NCBI GenBank assembly: GCA_046566095.1
Contig: JBKHXI010000203.1
Span: 1-21,303, forward strand
Origin: CAMPJU01 sp046566095
GTDB taxonomy: Bacteria > Pseudomonadota > Gammaproteobacteria > Xanthomonadales > Xanthomonadaceae
Length of the DNA stretch: 21,303 nt
Direction of reading: 5' to 3'
The notes under the pieces were generated by a model. The model did not search any database and was not told the origin of the DNA. It saw only the letters and a program-made list of their open reading frames with translations. The first letter of the stretch is position 1. The number at the start of each line of letters is the position of its first letter. This document shows positions 11,383 to 18,937 of the stretch, piece after piece. A program made the position numbers and the translations under genes.

Positions 11383-12517
11383 ATGATGGAGCTCAATCCC
11401 GTCCGCCAGCGCATCGCCGACCTCACCGGTCGGCTGGATGCGCTGAGGGGGTTTCTTTGACTACGACACCAAGCGCGAGCGGCTGGAGGAAGTCGAGCGC
11501 GAACTCGAGGACCCGTCCATCTGGGATCGCCCCGAACGCGCCCAGGCCCTCGGCCGCGAGCGGTCCCTGCTGGACAAGACGGTCAACGGCATCCGCGCAC
11601 TGAGCGAGGGACTGTCCGGCGCCGCCGAGCTGCTGGACCTGGCCGAGGCCGAGGACGACGAGGAAACCGTGCGCGCGGTCGAGGCCGACGTCGAGCGCCA
11701 TGCGCGCCAGGTCGAGCAGCTCGAGTTCCAGCGCATGTTCTCCGGCCCGATGGACGCGCACGCGGCCTTCGTCGACATCCAGGCCGGCGCCGGCGGCACC
11801 GAGGCCCAGGACTGGGCCGAGATGCTGCTGCGCATGTACCTGCGCTGGGCCGAGTCGCGCGGCTGGAAGACCGAGCTGCTGGAGGTGTCCGGCGGCGAGG
11901 TCGCGGGCATCAAGTCGGCCACCTTCCGGGTCGAGGGCGACTACGCCTACGGCTGGCTCAAGACCGAGATCGGCGTGCACCGGCTGGTGCGCAAGAGCCC
12001 GTTCGACTCCGACAACCGCCGCCACACCAGCTTCACCTCGGTGTTCGTGAGCCCCGAGGTCGACGACGACATCGACATCCAGATCAACCCGGCAGACCTG
12101 AAGACCGACGTCTACCGCTCCTCCGGCGCCGGCGGCCAGCACGTCAACAAGACCGAGTCGGCGGTGCGCATCACCCACGTGCCGACCGGGGTGGTGGTGG
12201 CCTGCCAGAGCGGCCGCAGCCAGCATGCCAACCGCGACCAGGCGATGAAGATGCTGGCGGCCAAGCTCTACGAGCTGGAAGTGCAGAAGCGCAACGCCGA
12301 GAAGGACGCGCTGGAGGCCACCAAGTCCGACATCGGCTGGGGCAGCCAGATCCGCAACTACGTGCTCGACCAGTCGCGGATCAAGGACCTGCGCACCGGC
12401 GTCGAGCGCACGGGCTCGGATGTGCAGAAGGTGCTGGACGGCGACCTCGACCCCTTCCTGGAAGCCAGCCTCAAGTCCGGCCTGGAAGCCGGCGCCAGGC
12501 GCAGCGACGCGGCGTGA
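11383..12517 (+). CDS. prfB: Peptide chain release factor 2 (programmed +1 frameshift)
   Basis: Class I release factor reading UGA and UAA. The first 25 codons (11383-11457) run MMELNPVRQR... to a TGA at 11458-11460. Translation then shifts +1 by skipping T11458 and continues from GAC at 11459 to the stop at 12515-12517, giving about 377 residues; the coding sequence is join(11383-11457, 11459-12517). With this numbering the anticodon-like SPF is at 205-207 and the peptidyl-tRNA-hydrolysing GGQ at 250-252, identical to E. coli RF2. Two adjacent ATGs (11383, 11386) are possible starts. An annotation that ignores the shift would begin at an internal ATG near 11669 and lose about 95 residues. 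An isolated REP and lysS follow. Confidence 0.97.
11446..11461 (+). promoter_or_regulatory. prfB autoregulatory frameshift site
   Basis: The run AGG GGG TTT CTT TGA C has every part of the classic RF2 site. A Shine-Dalgarno-like AGGGGG lies at 11446-11451, a slippery CTT at 11455-11457, an in-frame TGA at 11458-11460, and a C after it that weakens termination. The spacing from AGGGGG to CTT equals that of E. coli, with TTT replacing TAT. Low RF2 leads to pausing at TGA and a +1 shift, which restores RF2. Confidence 0.97.
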
Positions 12518-12549
12518 ACGACACCACTCGCGTCATGCCAGGTTCCCCC

Positions 12550-12599
12550 GTAGGAGCGCCGCTTCGGCGCGATCGCGGTGGCAACGAATCCATCGCGCC
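12550..12599. repeat. Isolated GTAG-type REP between prfB and lysS
   Basis: GTAGGAGCG followed by a GCGCCG-CTT-CGGCGC hairpin (12550-12570) matches the head REP of the array 1.5 kb upstream. Upstream of it stands GGTTCCC (12541-12547), also found in the array linker. The GGCGCGAT at 12566-12573 can pair with ATCGCGCC at 12592-12599, perhaps the decayed partner of an inverted pair. It ends about 30 nt before lysS. Confidence 0.75.
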
Positions 12600-12617
12600 C
12601 CGGGAGGCGCGCCTGCG

Positions 12618-12623
12618 TACCAT
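12618..12623 (+). promoter_or_regulatory. Candidate lysS -10 box, near-leaderless
   Basis: TACCAT ends 9 nt before the lysS ATG, and no Shine-Dalgarno sequence is visible between. This fits an mRNA with no leader or a leader of one to three bases. No -35 box could be identified, so lysS may instead depend on read-through from prfB. Confidence 0.3.
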
Positions 12624-12632
12624 TGCCGGACC

Positions 12633-14141
<1,509 letters not shown>

Positions 14142-14195
14142 GCGCCGCCACGGACCGGAACCGTGCCGGGTTCGGCTGAACCGGCCGCGGCCGGC

Positions 14196-14204
14196 TGCTA
14201 GATT
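14196..14204 (+). promoter_or_regulatory. Candidate promoter of the PilZ gene, leaderless arrangement
   Basis: TGCTAGATT is an extended -10 box ending 7 nt before the ATG, and no ribosome binding site lies between. A weak CTGAAC (14176-14181) sits 17 bp upstream of the -10 box. Just before it are a GGTTC/GAACC hairpin (14169-14182) and a perfect 14-bp palindrome (14181-14194). Confidence 0.45.
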
Positions 14205-14211
14205 CGCCCCG

Positions 14212-14565
14212 ATGTCGCTGCTGACCCTCACCGGCTTCCGCCGCTCCCGCTGCACCCTTGCCGCCCAGGCGCGGGTGCGCAGCGTGCACGGCGAGTGCCT
14301 GGCCGGGGTGGTCGACCTCTCGCTGACCGGCGCCAACCTGCGCCGCCCCTCCGGCTTCGACCCGCCGGTCGGGCACCCGGTCGAGGTCGAGCTGCGCTGC
14401 GGCCCGGACGGCGGGCGCCGGCTCGCGATCCGGGGCCGGGTGGTGCGGCGCGAACCGGAAGCGCTGGCGCTGCGCTTCGAACTGGTCAGCCCGATGATCG
14501 AGCGGGAGCTGCAGGCGATCCTGGACGCCTACGGCACGCTGCGCGACGACACCGAGGAGCCGTGA
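14212..14565 (+). CDS. PilZ-domain protein, possibly atypical
   Basis: A 117-residue protein consisting of little more than one PilZ domain, the usual cyclic di-GMP receptor fold. The second binding motif is clear: DLSLTG, matching D/NxSxxG, at about residues 36-41. The first motif, normally RxxxR, is not clean. The N-terminus offers R10, R11 and R13 (FRRSRC), with no arginine at the usual i+4 spacing, so nucleotide binding may be weak or absent. The later segment IRGRVVRREPEALALRFEL is typical of the PilZ beta barrel. There is no signal peptide or membrane segment. It lies 64 nt upstream of rpfG on the same strand. In Xanthomonas, PilZ proteins are reported to act with RpfG and GGDEF proteins in motility control, so a role beside RpfG is plausible but inferred. 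Confidence 0.82.
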   Translation: MSLLTLTGFRRSRCTLAAQARVRSVHGECLAGVVDLSLTGANLRRPSGFDPPVGHPVEVELRCGPDGGRRLAIRGRVVRREPEALALRFELVSPMIERELQAILDAYGTLRDDTEEP

Positions 14566-14617
14566 ACCGCTCCCGTCCCGCGGCCGCCCCGCACTGCCGC
14601 CGGCAGCCCGGGCGGAG

Positions 14618-14623
14618 TATCCT
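14618..14623 (+). promoter_or_regulatory. Candidate rpfG -10 box, leaderless arrangement
   Basis: TATCCT ends 6 nt before the ATG at 14630. A weak CTGCCG (14594-14599) lies 18 bp upstream. If used, the mRNA would start at the ATG itself and run into rpfC. A competing start is the TTG at 14673, which has a GGGGAG ribosome binding site upstream. Confidence 0.4.
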
Positions 14624-14629
14624 CGGCCC

Positions 14630-15730
14630 ATGCCCTGGGCAGGGAGGCGGGCGCAGGAACGGGGAGCGGACTTGAACATCGTCATCGTCGACGACCAGAC
14701 TTCCGCGCGCACGATGCTGCGCCACATCATCGAGGACATCGCCGTGGAGCTGGCGGTGCACGATTTCGGCGACCCGGCCGAGGCGCTCGAATGGTGCGGC
14801 CAGAACCGGCCCGACCTGCTGCTGCTGGACTACCGGATGCCGCAGATCGACGGCCTGGAGTTCGCGCGCCGCTTCCGGCGCCTGCCGCTGCACCGCGACA
14901 TCCCGATCATCCTGGTGACCGTGGTCGGCGACGAGCCGGTGCGCCAGGCGGCGCTGGACGCCGGGGTGATCGACTTCCTGGTCAAGCCGGTGCGCCCGCG
15001 CGAGCTGCGCGCCCGCTGCCGCAATCTGCTGCAGCTGCGCCAGCAGTCCGAGAACGTCAAGCAGCGGGCGATGTCGCTGGAGCAGCGGCTGCTGTCGAGC
15101 ATGCACGAGGTCGAGGAGCGCGAGCGCGAGACCCTGGCGCGGCTGGCCCGCGCCATCGAGTACCGCGATGCCGGCACCAGCGCCTACCTCGAGCGCATGT
15201 CGCACTTCGCCGGCCTGGTGGCCGAGCACCTGGGCATGTTCGAGGACGAGGTGCGGGTCATCGAGATGGCCGCGCCGCTGCATGACCTGGGCAAGATCGC
15301 CATCCCGGACGCGATCCTGATGAAGTCGGGCGCGTTGACCGAGGCCGAGACCGCGATCATGCGCCGCCATCCGAAGATCGGCCACGAGCTGCTCAGCGGC
15401 AGCCAGAACCGTTTCATCCAGACCGGCGCCACGGTCGCATTGCGCCACCACGAGCGCTACGACGGCAGCGGCTACCCGGACGGCCTCAAGGGCGAGGCGA
15501 TCCCGATCGAGGCCCGGATCGTGGCGGTGGCCGACGTGTTCGACGCGCTGCTATCGCCGCGCCCGTACAAGCAGGCCTGGGACATCGACGCTTCCCTGGC
15601 CTATCTTTATGCGCAGCGCGGGCGGCTGTTCGACCCCAAATGCGTCGACGCGCTGGTGCGCAACCGTCCCCGGGTCGAGGAGATCTGCGCGCGCTATTCG
15701 TCGGTCACCGCCCGGCCGGGACTGGAGTAG
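14630..15730 (+). CDS. rpfG: RpfG, HD-GYP response regulator (cyclic di-GMP phosphodiesterase)
   Basis: Response regulator that degrades cyclic di-GMP when phosphorylated by RpfC in response to DSF. The 366 residues contain a receiver domain (about 15-130) with phospho-acceptor D67 in LLLLDYRMP, and an HD-GYP domain (about 155-340). The metal-site residues are intact: H218-D219 in HDLGK, H273-H274-E275, and D278-G-S-G-Y-P with GYP at 281-283. The sequence follows Xanthomonas RpfG closely through most of its length. Two starts are possible: the ATG chosen here, or a TTG at 14673 that begins directly at LNIVIVDD and has a better ribosome binding site. The latter would give 352 residues and removes only a non-conserved tail. 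rpfC starts 11 nt after the stop. Confidence 0.95.
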   Translation: MPWAGRRAQERGADLNIVIVDDQTSARTMLRHIIEDIAVELAVHDFGDPAEALEWCGQNRPDLLLLDYRMPQIDGLEFARRFRRLPLHRDIPIILVTVVGDEPVRQAALDAGVIDFLVKPVRPRELRARCRNLLQLRQQSENVKQRAMSLEQRLLSSMHEVEERERETLARLARAIEYRDAGTSAYLERMSHFAGLVAEHLGMFEDEVRVIEMAAPLHDLGKIAIPDAILMKSGALTEAETAIMRRHPKIGHELLSGSQNRFIQTGATVALRHHERYDGSGYPDGLKGEAIPIEARIVAVADVFDALLSPRPYKQAWDIDASLAYLYAQRGRLFDPKCVDALVRNRPRVEEICARYSSVTARPGLE

Positions 15731-15741
15731 GGAGCAGGAAC

Positions 15742-17931
15742 ATGCAGGCGACATCCGCACTGGACTTCATCCGCGGCCGCCTGACCGGCCGCCCCGACAG
15801 CGAACATCTGCAGGTCCTGGTCCGGATCGCGATCACGGCCCTGTTCTCGATCTATCTGGGTCTGGAGGTGGGCGCCAGCGATCGCTCCCTCGCGCTATAC
15901 CTGACCTGGCTGATCCTGCTGGGCGAACTCGCGGTCGCTCTGGGCCTGCTGGCGGCCATCCTTGTGTCGCCGGGGGCGTCCCATGTGCGGCGGTGGGTGG
16001 GAATGCTTGCCGACTACGCAGCGATCGGCGGTGTCATGTATTTGCAGGGGGAGCCGGCTTCGCCGCTGTACAGCGTCTATCTCTGGGTCACGATCGGCAA
16101 TGGTCTCCGCTACGGACCCCAGTACCTGTACTCGGCCACGGCGCTAGCATCGGCATCGTTCCTTGGCGTGATCCTGACGACGCCGTTCTGGCAGAACAGT
16201 CCTTATCTGTCGTGGGGGTTGTTCGGCGGACTGGTGGCGATTCCACTGTATTTCGCCTCCCTGCTCAAGGCGTTGACCCTGGCGGTGGAGGAAGCGCGCA
16301 ACGCGAACGCGGCGAAGAGCCGTTTCCTCGCCAACATGAGCCACGAATTCAGAACGCCGCTCAACGGCCTGGCCGGCATGTCGGAGCTGCTTGCGTCCAC
16401 GCGTCTGGATCCGGAGCAGCGCGAATGCGTGAATACCATCCAGGCGTCCACCCGTTCGCTGCTGTCTCTGGTGGAGGACGTGCTCGACATCTCCGCGATA
16501 GAGGCGGGCAAGCTCAGGTTGCACCAGGTCGAATTTTCCCCGGCTGAACTTCTGGAATCGATCTCGCTCATCCTGCAGCCGATGGCGCGCGCCAAGCAGA
16601 TCGCCTACCGGTCGGAAATCGAGGCCGGGGTGCCCACGCGCGTATGCGGCGATGCCGCGCACCTGAGGCAGATCCTGCTCAACCTGGCCGGCAACGCGGT
16701 CAAGTTCACCGAAGAAGGCTCGGTCGTGCTTTCGCTGGCCGTGGCGCCATCTCCGTCCGATTCCGGGCAAATCAGGCTGCGCTTCACCGTTTCCGACACC
16801 GGCGTCGGAATTCCGGGGAGCGCACGCGAGCGCCTGTTCGAGGCGTTCGAGCAAGCGGATGCCAGCCTTTCGCGCCGCCACGGAGGAACGGGGCTCGGCA
16901 CCACCATCGCCAAGGGCTTGGCCGAGGCGATGGGGGGCAGCATCGGCTTCGAAAGCGTCGAAGGGAAGGGCAGCCGTTTCTGGGTGGAGTTGCCGTTCGA
17001 TCACAGCGGTTCGGTCGATGCCGGACTCGCGGTGGCGCCGGAGGAGGAAGCAGCTCAGGAGCCGGGGAACGTGATCGCGTTTTCCGATCCGTTCCTCCGT
17101 CACCGCGCCCGCGTCCGGAGCATGCAGATCCTGATCGCCGACGATCATTCCGCCAATCTGATGGTGCTGCAGCGCCTCCTGCAGAAAGCGGGCCATCGTG
17201 TGGTGGCAGTCCGCGACGGAGAAGCGGTCCTGAACGCCCTCGAGCAGGGCGATTACGACGTCGCGATCATCGACCTGCACATGCCGGGCCTGAGCGGACT
17301 GGATCTTCTGCGCCAGTTGCGCGTGATGGAGGCAGGCAGTCAGCCGCGGACGCCGGTCATGGTGCTGAGCGCGGACGTGACTCCCGATTCGATCCAGCAA
17401 TGTCGGCAGGCCGGCGCCCGTGCGTTCCTGGCCAAGCCGGTGGCTGCGGACCGACTGCTGGAAAGTCTTGCCGACATCGCCGCGGGCCGCACTGGAAGCC
17501 CGCAGGACGGCGATCCTCGCGCCGGCTCCCCCGCCGGCAGGAATGTGGATGACGCGATTCTCGACACTCAGGTGCTCGAGGAGCTGTCGAGTCTTGGCGT
17601 CGGCGCCAACTTCCTGAGGGAACTAGGGGCGCAATGCCTGCGCGATGCGGAGCAGTGCCTCGTGTTGTTGGAGCGGGCGGCTGAGTCGGGCGATTGGGAC
17701 GAGGTGCGGGACCAGGGGCATGCGCTCAAGGGAGTTGCCAGCAACGTCGGCTTGATCCAGCTTGCGTCGGCTGCCACCGAACTCATGCGCATGGGCGACT
17801 GGCAGCTCGCCCAGGGATGGCGCGGGCATCTGGAATTCCTCCGGCACCGGCTGCTGGAAAGCCGGCGCGCTCTGGAGGCGCGCATCAAAACCGATGGCGC
17901 CTCGCAGAGCGACGGCGTCGAACGAACCTGA
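15742..17931 (+). CDS. rpfC: RpfC, hybrid histidine kinase sensing DSF
   Basis: Inner-membrane kinase that binds DSF and passes phosphate to RpfG; in Xanthomonas it also restrains RpfF. The 729 residues match the known architecture. A short N-terminal sensor carries D19-S20-E21, where Xanthomonas has DSE. Several membrane spans lie within about 25-175. HisKA follows with H201 in NMSHEFRTPLNG. The ATPase domain has N314, D352-T-G and GGTGLG at 381-386. The receiver has D511 and the C-terminal Hpt has H660 in GHALKG. The start ATG has GGGAGCAGGA upstream, overlapping the rpfG stop. An in-frame ATG at 15640 inside rpfG was rejected. Codon use is clearly less GC-biased than in rpfG or lysS. Confidence 0.96.
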   Translation: MQATSALDFIRGRLTGRPDSEHLQVLVRIAITALFSIYLGLEVGASDRSLALYLTWLILLGELAVALGLLAAILVSPGASHVRRWVGMLADYAAIGGVMYLQGEPASPLYSVYLWVTIGNGLRYGPQYLYSATALASASFLGVILTTPFWQNSPYLSWGLFGGLVAIPLYFASLLKALTLAVEEARNANAAKSRFLANMSHEFRTPLNGLAGMSELLASTRLDPEQRECVNTIQASTRSLLSLVEDVLDISAIEAGKLRLHQVEFSPAELLESISLILQPMARAKQIAYRSEIEAGVPTRVCGDAAHLRQILLNLAGNAVKFTEEGSVVLSLAVAPSPSDSGQIRLRFTVSDTGVGIPGSARERLFEAFEQADASLSRRHGGTGLGTTIAKGLAEAMGGSIGFESVEGKGSRFWVELPFDHSGSVDAGLAVAPEEEAAQEPGNVIAFSDPFLRHRARVRSMQILIADDHSANLMVLQRLLQKAGHRVVAVRDGEAVLNALEQGDYDVAIIDLHMPGLSGLDLLRQLRVMEAGSQPRTPVMVLSADVTPDSIQQCRQAGARAFLAKPVAADRLLESLADIAAGRTGSPQDGDPRAGSPAGRNVDDAILDTQVLEELSSLGVGANFLRELGAQCLRDAEQCLVLLERAAESGDWDEVRDQGHALKGVASNVGLIQLASAATELMRMGDWQLAQGWRGHLEFLRHRLLESRRALEARIKTDGASQSDGVERT

Positions 17932-17942
17932 CCCCCTGCATT

Positions 17943-18818
17943 TCAGGCCGCGCCTGCCTCGGCCCGCCGCGATTGCGCACGGACCAGGCGCTCCATGGTG
18001 CGCAAGGACTTGTCGCCGAGCCGCAGTGCGGTGTCCACCCAGACCTCGGTGATGTCCATCATTTCCCGCAAGCTGACCGGCTGCGACATGGAACGGACGC
18101 GGTGCATGGCTGCCCGGGCATGAGGGATCCGGCGGTTGCTGCGGATCAACTCCTCGACCGCCCGCACGCCCTCGCCCTTCGGGACCAGTATGTCGACCAG
18201 GCCCATCCTGTGCAGTTCGTCGCTGCTGTATACATTGCCCTCGAGCATGAGCAGTTCCGCCTGGTGCGGCGGAATGCGCTTGCACAGGAAGGAATAGGCC
18301 CCCATCCCGGGGAACAGGTCGAACAGGACCTCGGGCAGTCCCATCCCGACCCCCGATTCGGCGACGATGGTATGACAGCTGAGTGCGGCTTCGAATCCAC
18401 CGCCGAGCGCATCACCCTGGACCAGGGCGATGGTATGGGCGCCGGCATCGAGCCCGACGTGGAATGCATGCACGCCGCGCACGCACTGCTGCGCGTAACC
18501 CAGAAGTGCCGTGCGGTCCTGGGCCCGGATGGAGTTGCAGAAAAGTTCGAGATCGCCGCCCAGGTTGAATACGTCGGTCTGTGACGCGAGAACGACGTGC
18601 GGCAGGCTGCCCGGCTCGCATTCGCGCCGCAGGCGATCGGAAAGGGAGCGCTGGTAGGCGAGGATGTCCTCCACCAGTTCGGGTCTGAAACAGGCCCTGC
18701 CGACCCGCTCCGAAAGGTCGGCATGCATATGGCACCAGTAGATCCCGCGTTCGGGATCCTCGTCGGTGCGGAGGGTGCGGTAGGAGAAAGTACGGTGGAA
18801 AAGCGGAACTGCGGACAT
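17943..18818 (-). CDS. rpfF: RpfF, DSF synthase (crotonase family)
   Basis: Crotonase-fold enzyme that converts 3-hydroxyacyl-ACP to the cis-2-unsaturated fatty acid signal DSF and also cleaves the thioester. The 291 residues contain the oxyanion-hole region VFNLGGDLELF (83-93). The two catalytic glutamates are E143 in GGGFE and E163 in GLPEVLFD, two residues beyond Xanthomonas E141 and E161. The segment PEVLFDLFPGMGAYSF is characteristic of RpfF rather than of ordinary enoyl-CoA hydratases. AGGGG (plus-strand 18826-18830) lies 7 nt before the ATG. The gene ends 11 nt from the rpfC stop, tail to tail. rpfB lies 119 nt upstream on the same strand. As in rpfC, many codons end in A or T. Confidence 0.95.
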   Translation of the reverse strand: MSAVPLFHRTFSYRTLRTDEDPERGIYWCHMHADLSERVGRACFRPELVEDILAYQRSLSDRLRRECEPGSLPHVVLASQTDVFNLGGDLELFCNSIRAQDRTALLGYAQQCVRGVHAFHVGLDAGAHTIALVQGDALGGGFEAALSCHTIVAESGVGMGLPEVLFDLFPGMGAYSFLCKRIPPHQAELLMLEGNVYSSDELHRMGLVDILVPKGEGVRAVEELIRSNRRIPHARAAMHRVRSMSQPVSLREMMDITEVWVDTALRLGDKSLRTMERLVRAQSRRAEAGAA

Positions 18819-18871
18819 GGCGGTACCCCTGAAGTGGCCGCCCGGCCGGTCGCGGGTTTCAGGGCGGCAGG

Positions 18872-18883
18872 TTACGTGCGTAA
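18872..18883. promoter_or_regulatory. Palindrome in the rpfF leader, candidate operator
   Basis: TTACG-TG-CGTAA is a perfect 5-bp dyad with a 2-bp centre. It would lie about 10-20 nt downstream of the start of transcription from the proposed rpfF promoter. It stands out because the surrounding DNA is GC-rich. The binding protein, if any, is unknown. Confidence 0.4.
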
Positions 18884-18899
18884 TGCGCCCGACCCGCCG

Positions 18900-18930
18900 A
18901 TTCTATGCCTCTTGCATGCCCAACCTGCAA
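18900..18930 (-). promoter_or_regulatory. Candidate rpfF promoter
   Basis: Read on the minus strand, TAGAAT (plus coordinates 18900-18905) is a good -10 box. TTGCAG (18925-18930) is a possible -35 box, but the 19-bp spacing is long. A dyad, CTTGCA (18911-18916) with TGCAAG (18926-18931), covers the -35 box and spacer, as an activator or repressor site would. rpfF could then be transcribed on its own as well as from rpfB. Confidence 0.45.
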
Positions 18931-18937
18931 GCGGGGG

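Noticed and set aside
12420..12632. Upstream extension of lysS to an ATG at 12420.
   Set aside because: It overlaps the end of prfB and crosses the REP; family N-termini begin at the ATG at 12633.
15640..15741. Upstream start of rpfC inside rpfG.
   Set aside because: The ATG at 15742 has a strong ribosome binding site and gives the N-terminus expected for RpfC; the extra 34 residues are a frame-shifted reading of rpfG.
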